Assembly (NCBI RefSeq): GCF_020520425.1
Contig: NC_079487.1
Location: 3,891,501 to 3,955,500, forward strand
Source: Spinacia oleracea
Taxonomy: Eukaryota > Streptophyta > Magnoliopsida > Caryophyllales > Amaranthaceae
DNA: 64,000 nt
Direction of reading: 5' to 3'
Made by a program: the position numbers and the translations under genes. Position 1 is the stretch's first letter. Every line of letters starts with the position of its first letter. The notes beneath the pieces are model-generated. The model saw only the letters and a program-made list of their open reading frames with translations. It had not been told where the DNA came from and made no database searches. Shown here piece after piece: positions 1-11,877 of this stretch.

Positions 1-1529
1 AGGCACGACCAAAGAGCATGTGTAAAAGAGGCAAAGACTACTTATCGCCCAAAATGCAAGCCACACGACTTCTACATTAAGGATTAAAGGTAGCAAAATA
101 TTACCTACCACGAAAGGGATAGCTCGCACCCACACGAGCAGGAACCCCGAGGCATCTTTTTCGAAAGAACCTACAAAAATCGTACGCCAAAAGGAAGCAT
201 CCCAACATGCATACTTGGGGGCTCCAAGCTACGAAACAACCATAAATTAAAAAAAAAGGTCTCGAAGCAAATGTTTGAACAATCGAAAGGGCACGATGTT
301 TGAGCCTACTTCATGAATGGGCCTGAACCCTATCAAGCTTCTAAGCAAACTATTCACAATCAGTCATTGCTCAAAAAAAAATGATTCAAGCAAACTGATT
401 AATGGACCGCACACAACGGCCATTCTATGAACACTCGTTCGTAAACACATATCATCATTCACGAACACATTCAAAAGAAAAAATATATATACAAGAGCGA
501 TCAAAGTCTTACGCCTCAAGGTATGTTCCTCGGGCCATATAGACTCGCCCAACTGTTGCAATAACTGTACGCCTTAAAAAGCAACAGTTCCTTAAAATAA
601 TCGCCACAAAGCGACAAGCACCGTAGTCCACCAATCGGCTACGGCTTCTCAAGAAAATCATCACGTTCTAAAAATAAAGAAAAAACAAAAAAGAAGAGAA
701 TACATAGAACTTCCAAGTGAAATAAACGAATAAACAAGAGGCCGACTGTGTCATCAAAAGACCAGCCCAAACAACACTTTCAACGCCCCACCTGGGCGTG
801 AATTATTTCAACGCCCAGGCCTGGGCGCCGAAAATGAACCCAGGCTCAAAAAAGGCCCTAACTTCTATTGGGCCCTGCCGCATCCATTCGACTCGAAAAT
901 TGCCGATTTCTTTACTGAAAGTCGCACCTCACGACTTTGTCAAGAGTAGCACACCACTACGAAGATCACTCGCACTTACGAGCACGATCCCAAACACAAT
1001 CAAGGACATTACAAAATGCGTATCCCCAAAGAACCTCTTTGACAAGAACTGACCGCCAAACACGAGTGCTTGGTGGCTCGAAAGAAAATATATATTTCAA
1101 AAGAAAGTGTGCAAAGTTAAAACAATATCCCCAGACTACACTGTACGAAGTCCCGTGTTTGGATAACCTCAAAAGATAAAACCGGATTACGACCTCAAGA
1201 CAAAGGTCGCCGTTGATACTTATACATGGTCCCCTAATCAAGGACCCAGGTACTGGCAAAATTGAGCCATAAAGACTAGCTCAAAACCATGAAAGAAGAT
1301 GACCACAAGACAATGGTCCGTTTAAGCACGTTGTCAACCCACATTCAGGTTGCAACTAAATTTGAGCATCCCTCGAAAGAATTCGCTCCTGCGAGAATGA
1401 ATAAGAAAAGAAATTCTCAAAGAAATCACAATGAACAAAAAATAGAGACTTTCCCACCTCAATCAGGCAAGATCGCGCCGCGAACCACGCAAGTTCCAAA
1501 TCAAGGAAAAAACGAATTCAGGGATGTCC

Positions 1530-1925
1530 ACCCTTAGCGGACAGGGCTCGCCCACCTTCAGCGGGCGGGGTCTGCGTCACTAGCCGCGCAGGTCCTCAGT
1601 TTTCCAAAAATGAAATTTTCAAAATTCAAAATGAAACAGGTTCGCCATCTTTAGCCGGCGGGGTCTACATCACAAGACGCGTAGGTCCTTATTTTCAAAT
1701 TTCAAAAAAAGATTCGTCCACTTCTATCCGACGGGGTGTCTACCCTTAGCGGACAGGTTCGCCATCTTTAGCCGGCGGGGTCTACGTCACAAGACGCGTA
1801 GGTCCTTATTTTCAAATTTCAAAAATAGATTCGTCCACTTCTATCGGACGGGGTGTCTACCCTTAGCGGAAAGGCTCGCCATCTTTAGCCGGCGGGGTCT
1901 GCGTCACTAACCGCGCAGGTCCTTA
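1530..1925. repeat. Tandem repeat, about 119-bp unit, in G0
   Basis: About three and a half units containing the motif CATCTTTAGCCGGCGGGG at roughly 1646, 1762 and 1880, preceded by a diverged first unit. Each unit also carries a GCGTAGGTCCTTA-type and a TTCGTCCACTTCTATC-type segment. Spacing is about 118-119 bp. No coding sense was seen. Confidence 0.75.
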
Positions 1926-1934
1926 GTCGCTGCA

Positions 1935-2330
1935 GCGATAACCTTTATCGGTTTCCCCTTTTTCCAAAAATTAAAGGATCGATTTTCCCTTTTTCCAAAA
2001 ATTAAAGGATCGGTTTTCCCTTTTTCCAAAAATTAAAGGATCGGTTTTCCCTTTTTCCAAAAACTAAAGGATCGGTTTTCCCTTTTCCAAAAATTAAAGG
2101 ATTGGTTTTCCGTTTTTCCAAAAAAGAACGATGAAATTGGTTTTCCAAAAAAAATTAAAGGATTGATTTTCCGTTTTTTCCAAAAAAAAGCGATGTGAGT
2201 AGTTTTCCCTTTTTTCAAAAATTAAGGGATTGGTTTTCAGTTTTTTCCAAAAAAAAGCGATGTGAGTAGTTTTCCCTTTTTTTCAAAAAATAAAGGATTG
2301 GTTTTCCGTTTTTCCAAAAAAGAACGATGT
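1935..2330. repeat. Minisatellite, about 31-bp unit, in G0
   Basis: Roughly eleven imperfect head-to-tail copies of a unit built from TTTTCCCTTTTTCC followed by AAAAATTAAAGGATCG. Later copies drift, with more A and a GCGATGTGAGTAG insert. Open frames across it are low-complexity products of the repeat, not genes. Confidence 0.85.
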
Positions 2331-2738
2331 GCTGGATTTTCCTTCGTTTTACGTCCCATAAAAACAAGGGGGTTTTCTCGTTTAGCTAACCCTGAAAATG
2401 AGAATCTTTTAAAACATTTTTACCTCGTGATTGGGCTTGGCCAGGCCCAATTACACTTTATAGCTTTGATTTCGAAAACATCTGTAGCTACTCCCAATGA
2501 CAAAGTGAGGGAGTTCCTACGCCTCTTTAGATACTTCCAATGACAAAGTGAGGGAGTTTCTATACTATCCGTTGAAAATCCCAATGACACATGAGGGATA
2601 TGTCGACACTTCAAGTGATGACCCTTAAGTCAAATGTTATCACTCGGGGCTCGTGAGACCCTCGCAAAACAAGTCACATACACTATGGCTTGTGTGACGC
2701 ACTCCGTCCAGTACTTTGACCATCGTCTCATCCCGAGA

Positions 2739-2760
2739 CTCAGTCAAAGTGGGGGCTAAC
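2739..2760 (+). other. Polypurine tract of G0
   Basis: The tract CAAAGTGGGGGCTAAC lies directly against the LTR start TGTAGACACC at 2761. It is preceded by an 8-bp inverted repeat, ACTTTGAC at 2713-2720 and GTCAAAGT at 2743-2750. The same tract and stem precede the G1 3' LTR. Polypurine tracts prime plus-strand DNA synthesis in LTR elements. Confidence 0.8.
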
Positions 2761-4205
2761 TGTAGACACCTACTTTTGTCCCCATTCCCGAAAGGGAAAG
2801 GTTCGATGATTAAAACGTGAATCTCCACTTGACAACGCATCTCCTATAAAATAACGAATCTCATTACCCCTTTTCATTTCACCCAAAACCTGCTATTTAT
2901 AGAAACCTTCTATTTATGGAAACCTGCTAAAAATAGTAACTGCCGTAATGGGTAGTTGTTAAAAGCGGCAAGTCATAAAAGATAGAAGCCTGTCAGAATT
3001 AGGTGTTGCACTCCAACATAAATCCTAAATGAGATAGAAATTGCGAGAGAATCCTATTCCTATATATGATTCGAAAGTAAGAGTCACGTATTAATTAAAA
3101 TCCTAACATGCCTAGAGTTCGTAATGGGCCCAGACGCATCCCGTCACAAGGTTAATACGCACTAAAAGACTCAATTAAATCTCAAATACTCCGGATTCCA
3201 GGAATCCGAATCTGACTAAGAAAAACAGCCCAGACCCTATTTTTAACGCTTGGCTCTGGGCGCCCAAATCTTCGGCGCCCAAGCCTGGGCGCTGAAAATA
3301 CCTGGTACGTGTTTTTTCCTATCTTTCCACGAACTCTTTTCTATAAATAGGGCCTTAAGTTCGACGTGAAACACACAACACACAATTATATTCTGAGTAT
3401 TGACTCTAAACCCCTAAGCCTAAGCCTCACGCTGCAAAACTGATCACACGTTCTGTCGCAATCGATCCATAAATCGAACAGAACGTGTCCCGTCCCATAA
3501 TTTGAGATTCGTTAAATAAAAGGAGAAATAGCAAAGTCAAAGTGGTTAGTTTTCTGAGAACCGTGACGCACCTCTCAAGGGTGCGTCGTAATGTGTCCCT
3601 TTTCCATGGTTTAATTGCTTTCCTCGCCCTTTTATGAACTGTTAAACTAACTAAAATCTGATTGTTCGATCACGCTTAATAAATATGATATTTTTGGGAA
3701 ATTGGATTATCATGCTAGGTCCCTTAAAACAATCTAAATCAGATAATCGCGCTCGATCTAGTATTATATGTTGTATATTGTTAAAATCAACTCAGATTAG
3801 TTTAATAGTTAACACATGTCCCTTCAATTATTTATGCTGAGCTAGTAAGGATATCCTGCCTCTGGAGTTATCGAAGAGCGAGTACTCCTCTCGGTAGTTA
3901 CAGTCCCCCGAACCCTCAATCTCTACCCTGCGGGTGTACGTTGAGCGATCCCCACCACCAGGGATCACAAGGGAACCTACGGCCGTCGTGGTCAAACATA
4001 ATTGCACTCCCTTTATGTCACGATAACCGGGTTTTGTCAGTTTTTCTCATTGTCGTTAAAAACTGAATGGCGACTCCTATATTACTAGTCAATTGGGTGT
4101 AAACTCACAGGAAATCCAATTACACTTGATTTGACAAAAAAGAAGCGTCACACCCACGAGGGACGAGGTCACGCATTAGCCTCGTGCTTTTTCGACCCCC
4201 TCACA
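2761..4205 (+). repeat. 3' LTR of Tat-like Gypsy element G0
   Basis: It begins TGTAGACACCTACTTTTG, sharing its first bases with the G1 LTR, and ends CCCCCTCACA, giving TG...CA termini and about 1445 bp. A TATA box sits near 3342. The right flank changes abruptly at 4206 into a C1-family Copia LTR. G0 is therefore inserted in that LTR; its duplication should be about CGTGC, but the other copy is off the window. Confidence 0.75.
3342..3349 (+). promoter_or_regulatory. LTR TATA box (G0)
   Basis: TATAAATA followed by GGGCC inside the LTR, downstream of a GC-rich block with the palindromic motif GGCGCCCAAGCCTGGGCGC (3274-3293). This position suits LTR U3 transcription. Confidence 0.6.
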
Positions 4206-5484
4206 CGTGCCCTCCCTAGCTGCGCCCGAACCGAACAAGAACAAGTCTTTAGGACTCCAAGTGCCGTCCCTCCGTAGATAGTCCACAACACGTCCGGATC
4301 CGCCTTAAGATTGACCAACTAGAATCGCCCTTAAGGTTCTAGGATTTTCGGCTAATATGGGTTGCAAGTTTTTGGCTGATTTTTGCTTGAAAATCTTACC
4401 TTTTGAATACTTCAAATCTCTCTGTAAATATGTGACCCTAGGCACCTATTTATAGAGTTTATGGAAAGGAATTATAATCCTATTAGGATACTAATTTATT
4501 TAATTAGAATCTTATCAAAACTCTATTAAACAAATTCTATCTTTATTAGGATTAGGATTTAATCATAGAACAAATTCTAATAGCCTTAGCATTTGTATTG
4601 CACACAACCGCACACGAGCACGAGCACAGCCCGCGCAAGCCTCGCAGCCCACGCGAGCTGCTCTTGCTCGCAGCCCATGTCGCAGCCCGCGACTGCTCCG
4701 CGTGCGCCACAGGCCTTGGCTGGGCCTGGCCTTGCGCTGGGCCTGGTCGAGGCTTGGCGTGTTGCGCTTTGCTTGCTGGGCGATGGCCTGGCTTCGTGCT
4801 AGGCCTTCGTCTAGCGAGCCTCGTCCGATGCTAATTCGTACGATACGATTCCCGATTAAATTCCCGATTCCGGAATTCATTTCCGATACGAACAATATTT
4901 AATATTTCCGATTCCGGAATTAATTTCCGTTTCGAACAAATATGTAATATTTCCGTTTCCGGAATTATTTTCTGATTTCGATAATATTTCCGATTCTGAC
5001 AATATTTCCGTTTCCGACAATATTTCCGATTCCGGCAATATTTCCATTTCCAATAATATTTTACGATACGTACCATGTTTCCGTTTCCGGCAACATCTAC
5101 GACTTGGATAATATTTATATTTCCGATACGATCCATATTTCCGTTTCCGGCAATATCATCGTTTCCGGAGTATTCACTTGCTTGCCTTTGACGATCTCAT
5201 CTCCCACTGAAACCAAGATCCGTCGATTCCGAATATCCATAAATGGAGTATTTAATGCCATTAAATACTTGATCCGTTTACGTACTATTTGTGTGACCCT
5301 ACGGGTTCAGTCAAGAGTAAGCTGTGGATTAATATCATTAATTCCACTTGAACTGAAGCGGCCTCTAGCTAGGCATTCAGCTCACTTGATCTCACTGAAT
5401 TATTAACTTGTTAATTAATACTGAACCGCATTTATTAGACTTAACATTAAATTCATACTTGGACCAAGGGCATTATTTCCTTCA
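4206..5484 (-). repeat. Truncated C1-family Copia LTR (solo or end of an element)
   Basis: It matches the C1 and C2 LTRs from about their base 117 to the terminal TTCCTTCA, including the GC-rich stretch near 4610-4810 and the array of TTCCGATTCCGGAAT-type units at 4850-5170. The first ~116 bp are missing because G0 inserted there. It ends exactly where the C0 pol fragment resumes at 5485, so TAAGG (5485-5489) may be its target duplication. It is more diverged from C1 than C2 is. Confidence 0.8.
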
Positions 5485-7021
5485 TAAGGTTCAACCGGAC
5501 AGATGGACTAGCTGGGTCCTCTTGACTGAAAACTTAGAATTTCTTATATTGGATAGTGATGAACCTATGTCTACAAGCAAGCTATGACGAGCCCAAACTC
5601 CACGAAATGGTTAGAGGCCATGAAATCTGAAATAGACTCCATGTCTGGAAATCAAGTCTGGGATTTGGTTGATTTGCTGGATGGGTTCACACCTATTAGA
5701 AGCAAATGGGTCTTCAAATTGAAGAAATACAAAGATGGATATGTATATGTATAAAAAGATAGATTGGTAGCAAAAGGTTACAGACAAGTCCACGGTGTTG
5801 ACTACGATGAAACCTTTTATCCAGTTCCAATGCTTAACTCTGATCGGATAATCCTTGCAATTGTTGTATTCTATGACTATGAAATATGGAAACTGGATGT
5901 CAAAACTTCCTTCTTGAATGGTATTCTAGAAGAGATTATTTTTATGACACATCCGGAGGGTTTTGTTGATCCAAAGAATGCAGGAAAGGTATGCAAGCTG
6001 AAGAAATCCATTTATGGATTGAAGGAAGCATCAAGGAGTTGGAACTTCGATTTGAAGAAGCACTCGGTGTATTTTTCTTTATCAAGAATCTTGATGAATC
6101 TTTTGTATACAAGAAGGTCAGTGGGAGTAAAATTGCATTCCTAGTCTTGTTGCTTATTGGAAATGACATTCCTATGCTGGATTCTATAAAGGCTTGCTTT
6201 GGAAAGTGTTTCTCAATGAAAGATTTAGGAGAGGCACAATACATTTTGGTCATCAAGATCTATAGGGATAGATCTAAGAGTATGATTGGACTTAGCCAAA
6301 GTAATTACATTGATAAGGTGTTAGCTCGGTTCAATATGATGGAATCCAAAAGAGGCCATCTACCCATGACACATGGTATATATCTAGGCAAGACTTATTG
6401 ACCTAAGACATCTGATGAGCGTAGAAAAATGAGTACAATTTCATATGTTTCGGCTATTGGATATATCATGTATGCCATGCATGATTGATACAAGGCCGGA
6501 TGTTTTATTCGCACTTAGTGCAACGAGAAGATACCAGTCAGACACATAAGACGTGCTTTGGACTCCGGCCAAGAACATCCTTAAGTACCTCAAAAGGACA
6601 ATTCCTAGTATATGGTGGAAATGATGAATTGATTGATAAGGGATATACGGACGCAAGCTTTCAAACCGACATAGATTATTTCAGATCACAATCTGGTTTT
6701 GTGTTCTCCCTCAATGGCGGAGCAGTAAGTTGGAAAAGTGATAAGTAAAGCACTATTACGGATTCTACAATTGAAGTCGAGTACATTGATGCCTCAGAAG
6801 CAACAAAGGATGTTGTTTGGATTTCGGAAGTTTATCGAAGAACTTGAGGTTGTTCCCTTCAATAAGGGACTAGTGGCTTTATATTGCGATAATATAGTGG
6901 AGCCATTTCCTAGGAAAAAGAACCTAGGAGCCACCAGAAAGTCAAACCCGTTCTACGGTGATTTCACATACTTCGAGAGATCGTTCATACGAAATAAATT
7001 GAGATATGCAAGGTTTGAACG
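5485..7021 (+). pseudogene. Copia C0 pol fragment (RT/RNase H), left part
   Basis: This is a decayed Ty1/Copia polyprotein in the same family as C1. The translation resembles C1 residues from about 785 to 1290: the lead-in to RT, the VAKGYRQVHGVDYDETF block at 5767, RT and RNase H. In-frame stops (for example near 5750), frameshifts and a deletion across the YVDD region show it is dead. The frame is cut at 7021 by G1 and resumes at 42864. Everything upstream of residue ~785 is off the window. It is the oldest layer of the nest. Confidence 0.85.
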
Positions 7022-7531
7022 TGTAGACACCTAATTTGTGTCTCCCCTTTGGGATGATGACGATACCATTATCCTTGTTAGATGATTGGAATAGCTCCAG
7101 GCGGAAATCCCAATTTCTAAGAATGCTTCCAAAATTCAAGATCCAAAATCCAACCCCCGAGACCGTTCCCCTTTCGGTTCTCAGTACAAAATACAACTTT
7201 CCAAATCCAATTTCAAAATCCAAGTACAATCTCAACTAGTAGACCATCCCATTGGTTTTACTAGGCCTTTTCCACTTAAAATCATATAAGGCAAGTCAAA
7301 TTCGGGCGCCGACCCACAAAACCGAGCATGCCGGGCCCCGTCCCGTAAAACCGTAATTCAAAAACCCGAGAAAGGCTTGTTTTTAGACGCTAAACGATGC
7401 CTTAACCTCCAAGAAAACACAAAACTCCAAACCTAGTACAATTCGTACAACAGGTACGGCACTACAAGACGAAACAAGGACAGAGCCCGCGTCCTTGCTT
7501 TGGCGGCATTCAAGCCACGTCAGCAGCGCAC

Positions 7532-7611
7532 TGCGCTGGCCTGGCGCCCTGCGCTGGCCTGGCGCCCTGCGCTGGCCTGGCGCCCTACGCTGGCCTGGCG
7601 CCCTGCGCTGG
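7532..7611. repeat. 18-bp tandem repeat in the G1 5' LTR
   Basis: Four head-to-tail copies of TGCGCTGGCCTGGCGCCC plus a partial one, directly upstream of the LTR TATA box. The matching site in the 3' LTR (about 30933-30960) has a single full copy plus a partial. Open frames reading ALRWPG or APGQRR here are products of the repeat. Confidence 0.9.
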
Positions 7612-7641
7612 CGTGTGCTGGCGTTTTGCACCATTCCCTCC

Positions 7642-7649
7642 TATAAATA
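7642..7649 (+). promoter_or_regulatory. LTR TATA box (G1 5' LTR)
   Basis: TATAAATA in the context CCTCC-TATAAATA-CCCC, about 30 bp after the GC-rich 18-bp repeats. It is conserved in the 3' LTR at 30990-30997. Confidence 0.7.
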
Positions 7650-9094
7650 CCCCTTAATTCCATCGAAAAAAGGGGGAGCACAGCAATACAACGTCGTAAT
7701 TTCGACAATACGCCTCAAAATACAACTCAAAAACTCCTCAAAAACACATACAAAATTCCTAAATTCCAAAGCAATTGGGAGCTCTTGCCTAAATCTAACT
7801 AGGTAAATCTGAATCCCATTCTAATCTACTATGTTGCTTTGATTTCTAAATGATTAGCAAGTTGGTGTTTTTAATCAATAAAAAACACCACTTGCAACAA
7901 TCACACATGTTTTCCAAAAATACAAACTTTTTCAAAATACAAAATACAAATTTCAAAGATTCAAGGATGTCCAAGTTGTTTACAATCATCTCTTGGACTA
8001 GAATCACCATCAAACATGGGGTAATTAAAGATAACACCTTTAACATTTAAAGGTTTAGTCTTTTGAGATTCAAAACTCCATTTTCAATATACAAGTTCAA
8101 GTCTTCAATTTTCAAAGATCTTGCCATGTTTAGGGTTATTCATAGTTATTTCCCTAAACTAGGATCATTTCAAGTTCAAATTTCAATCATTTCAAGTTCA
8201 AACATTTCAATATTCAAGCTTTCAATTTCAAGTTTAACATGCAAAATCTAGGATATTTGGGTTAAGCAACCTCTCCCAAGTTGAGATTTTTGGCTTTGAA
8301 TTCGTGTCGGGCGCACTTATTTTTAAGGAGCCGCTTGGCGTTCGAATCTCATGTGCCCAAGTACAACTTTCAATTATGCACCTTTCAATATTGCAATTTC
8401 AATATCGCACCTTTCAATATCGCACCTTTCAATATCGCACTTTCAATACCGCAATTTCAATACCGCAATTTTAATACCGCAATTTCAATTCCGCACTTTC
8501 AATTCCGCATCTTTACTTGCCTAGTCCATTTCTAGGCAATGTGGACCTACTCCCTAGTCCTTTTCTAGGGGGTCTTGTATTTACTAATTCCGCACTTTAT
8601 TTAGTATTGTGATGTTGCTTTATTTGCTTTATCGCTTTCATCACCAACATGCTAAATACAACAAAATACAAAGGTTATATCACGCTTAACAAAGATATTT
8701 TTGGACAAACCGGCCTTAGGTTCCTTAAATCAATCTTTAAAGCAAAGTGACCACCGTACAATTAGAAATTCTATTTTGCTCTAAAATTCAAACCCACATA
8801 GTCTAATCTAGGGTTTATTTTTGAACTAATGTTGTGCCAACGTACTTGAACATTTCTAAAGCTCGCCGAATAAGCATTTTCGTTCCCGAGCCCGGATCTC
8901 ACCCATCCGTTTCAAGGATTCAAGGCCTTATCCGAAAATAGAGTCATTTGCGGTCTTTCCAAACAAGAACTTAAATAAAGTTTGGTGGTGACTCCTTCGA
9001 GGTGCAAAAATTCAAGCGGTTCTCTAAACGAGCCGGTCGGCCTCTCCCCCCCTTTGTAGGAAACTGGAAAAATAATAAAACTCCCCTACAATTA

Positions 9095-9112
9095 TGGAGA
9101 CTCTGCTGGGGA
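9095..9112 (+). other. Primer binding site of G1
   Basis: TGGAGACTCTGCTGGGGA starts 4 bp after the 5' LTR end. It is similar to the TGGCGACTCTGCTGGGGA-type site that I associate with Tat/Ogre elements (tRNA-Arg type, from memory). One base differs from that form. Confidence 0.65.
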
Positions 9113-9998
9113 CTCTTCTAGAAAATTCGAGCAAATTTCGAGCAACTGGGCACTGATCTGCCGAAGTACTGGATGCTAGCATTGGCGCCAGGCGCAGCCC
9201 CTGCGCCCAACGCCACTGCCTGCATCCAGTACAGTGGCTCACAGTGGCTTGTCGCCCACTTTTGCTCAACTTTTCGTGTTGGGAGTTAGTCTGTTTTTGC
9301 ATCTGGAAGGACGCTCCCAAGCCTCGTGAACGAGTGCCGAAAAAAGAGCTTTACAAATACAAATTCAAGTACGATTTCAATTTCAATTTCTAGGCATTTC
9401 ATGCATTTTTTCGAAAACCATATTGTGCAAAATGAATTTCTACCCTTGCCCAAACGGATGTGTTCTACATTCGGGCTAGCCCCAGGGGCAAAGAAATGGT
9501 GACTCTCCATACGGTTCCCGACCAAAGTGTGTGACCATTTCCGCGCCTACCGAAACTTAGCATTTACTTGACATTCCTGATGTCAAGTATGGAGGCCGTC
9601 TGCCGACACACACTTCCCTTAGGCGGATGTGAAAGCTTGTCGCCGGATCCGTCTCTTAGCCAAGTACCTTTTGACACCCAAAGCCGACCACTTTCATCAT
9701 ACAAAACTTAGACCAACCTTAGGTTGAGAACTTTTCATGTCGCATTCATATTCATGATTAGTGTGACAACGTGGTACTTGTGCATTGTGTGGGCGTCTTT
9801 GCACGCGTGAATGGCTAACCTCGAGTTCTAGCTTGCCAAAACCAATAAGCCTCTAACTAGGAAACCAAACCCCTAGGAGCATCATTCAAACCTCATGCAT
9901 CTAAATCGCCGATTTTAGGGTCTTTAGGAGTGTCACTCCATTTGATTCAAAAACCCTTAAACACGCCTCACGCACAAATGCCAAATTCAAAATTCAAT
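9113..9998 (+). other. G1 leader, no gene seen
   Basis: Between the primer site and the repeat arrays I see no gag-like frame. There is a GC-rich stretch with GGCGCCAGGCGCAGCCCCTGCG near 9185 that echoes the GC-rich motifs upstream of the TATA boxes in this element. Confidence 0.5.
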
Positions 9999-10990
9999 CC
10001 AACGGCGTCATAATGCCGGATTTTCGAGTCCAAATTCAAAATGCCAAATTCAAAGTTCAATCCAACGGCGTCATAATGCCAGATTTTCGAGTCCAAAATT
10101 CCAATTTTCAAGTTCAAAATGCAATCCAACGGCACCATAATGCCGGATTTCCTACTTCAAAACCTCAAGCTTCCAAGTCAAAGTTCAAATCCAACGTCGT
10201 CATAATGCCGGATTTTCCGGTCCAAATTTCAAGTTTCGAGTTCAAGATCAAATTTTCTAATCCAAAACCTCAATTTTCAAGTCCAAATCCAACGGCGCCA
10301 TAATGCCGGATTTTCCAAACTCAAGTTTCGATTTTCAAGTCAAATTCAACCCAACGGCGTCATAATGCCGGATTTCCTAGTCTTCAAGCTTCAAGTTCAA
10401 ATTCAAACTTTCTAGTCCAAAACTTCAATTTTCAAATACAACCCAACGGCGCCATAATGCCGGATTTTCTAGTCCAAAGTTCGAGTTTCAAGTTTCAAGA
10501 CAAGACTCAATCCAACGGCGCCTTAATGCCGGATTTTCTAGTCCAAATTTCAAGCTTCAAACTTCAAAGTCAAAAACCACAAATCCAACGGCATCATGCC
10601 GGATTTCCTATTTCAAACATTCAAGTCTCCAAGCATCAAAGTCAAGTTGCCAATTCCAAGTCTCAAAACCTCAAAGTTCAAATGCCAAAGTTCATGACCG
10701 GCGTAATGCCAACTTTTTAACTCCAACTTTGAAACCTCAAATTCCATGTCAATCTTTCGAACTTCAAGTCCTATGCTCAAAACTTCAAATTCCAAATCCA
10801 TGCCGTCGTAATGCCGATTATTTTCCATTCCATATTTCAAACCTCAAGCTCGAAGTTCAAAAATTCCAAACCTTCAAATCTCAAATCCTACACTCCAAGT
10901 CCACGGCGGCATAATGCCGGACTTTCAAGTTCCCAAATTCAATGTCTCAAATCCACGGCGACATAATGCCTGATTTTCCAAATACGAAGC
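9999..10990 (+). repeat. Dispersed-motif array, CCAACGGCGTCATAATGCCGG, about 13 copies
   Basis: A core of AACGGCGNCATAATGCCGGA followed by a TTTTC(C/G)AGTCCAAA segment recurs at about 9999, 10062, 10127, 10189, 10288, 10352, 10443, 10512, 10585, 10694, 10801, 10903 and 10955. Spacers are A/C-rich (TTCAAGTTCAAA-like) and of uneven length, 50-110 bp. The later copies are weaker. No coding sense was seen. It occupies the place where gag would be expected. Confidence 0.85.
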
Positions 10991-11049
10991 TTCATGTTCT
11001 ACATACAAAATGCGTCCTTTTCCATTTCAAAGTTCAAACTTCGAGTCAA

Positions 11050-11725
11050 ATTCAAATTCCAACGGGTTGAAAATCCCCTGAAATAATACAAACTCCAATG
11101 GGTTGAAATTCCCTTCAAATATTCCAATTCCAATGGGTTGAGATTCCCCTAAAATATTGACGGGTTGAAAATCCCCTAAAATAATACAAACCCCATTCCA
11201 AACATTTCCAACGGGTTGAAACTGCCTAGAAATAATACAAGTTCGAGATTCCATTCAACGGGTTGAAACTCCCCTAAAATAATACAAGTCCAATCTTCCA
11301 ACGGGTTGAAACTCACCTGAAATAATACAAATTCCAATTCTCAAGCGGGTTGAAATTCCCTTCAAATATTCCAGATCCAACGGGTTGAAACTCCCCTAAA
11401 AAATTTGACGGGTTGAAATTCCCTTTAAATAATACAAAATCAATTCCCTTTCAATCGGGTTGAAATTCCCTTCAAATATTCAAAGTCCAATAGGTTGAAA
11501 TCCCCCTGAAATATTGACGGGTTGAAATTCCCTTGAAATAATATAAAATTCAATTTCCTAAGTACAAGTCCAATTTCCAAATTCTCGAGCGGGTTGAAAT
11601 CCCCTTCAAATAAGTCCAATTTCCAATAGGTCGGAACATTCCTTTTTCAAGTTCTAGTACAAGAGCCAACTTTCACAAAATAATGAACGCTCCTCTCAAA
11701 CATTTCCAACGGGTTGCAAATCCCG
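11050..11725 (+). repeat. Dispersed-motif array, AACGGGTTGAAAATCCCCT, about 15 copies
   Basis: The core CGGGTTGAAANTCCCCTNAAAT, often followed by AATACAA, recurs every 30-60 bp. It directly follows the CCATAATGCCGG array, and the two motifs do not intermix. The GGGTTGAAA...TCCC core can form a short stem. No coding sense. Confidence 0.85.
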
Positions 11726-11877
11726 AATACAAGTACAAAATCCAAAATTGCGAATCTTCGGAGTGACACTTAGAGTCAAGTCTAGGTCTCATTCATTGCA
11801 TGCATGTCATATCATGTCTCGGGAAGTCCAAGTTCTAAAATCATCTGGTGTGTTCTAACTAGGAGTCCAAGGATCCT

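Larger units (their letters stand above)
1..2738 (+). mobile_element. Internal 3' region of Tat-like Gypsy element G0 (non-coding part)
   Basis: This is the internal sequence upstream of the G0 polypurine tract and 3' LTR; the 5' part of the element lies outside the window. No reading frame here resembles gag, pol or an extra ORF. Positions 1-780 hold nothing I recognise. Near 783-835 there are short GC-rich palindromic motifs built on CGCCCAGGCCTGGGCG, and similar motifs recur in the G0 LTR near 3245-3295. The rest is two blocks of tandem repeats (listed separately) and a short direct repeat, CCAATGACAAAGTGAGGGAG, at about 2493-2557. Assignment rests on the downstream tract plus LTR start, which match those of G1. 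Confidence 0.6.
7022..9090 (+). repeat. 5' LTR of G1
   Basis: 2069 bp from TGTAGACACC to CTCCCCTACA, followed by a primer site. It has an 18-bp tandem repeat upstream of a TATA box and, near 8380-8515, a run of short TTCAATATCGCACC-type units. The 3' copy is about 1991 bp once C2 is removed. The pair differ by scattered substitutions, by the tandem-repeat copy number and by small deletions, so G1 is clearly older than C1 and C2. Confidence 0.9.

Noticed and set aside
2033..2218. Small basic FWKKGK-repeat frame
   Set aside because: A product of the 31-bp minisatellite.
4563..4902. Overlapping frames in the GC-rich part of a Copia LTR
   Set aside because: They recur in every LTR copy (19925-20290, 28958-29323, 32881-33486, 41842-42502) in several frames. 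They are products of composition, not genes.
7383..7708. Repetitive RRAPGQ / RWPGAL peptides
   Set aside because: Translations of the 18-bp LTR repeat, absent where the repeat contracts in the 3' LTR.
9999..11725. CRISPR-like array of repeats and spacers
   Set aside because: Repeat and spacer lengths are irregular, the repeats are degenerate, and the setting is a plant retrotransposon leader.
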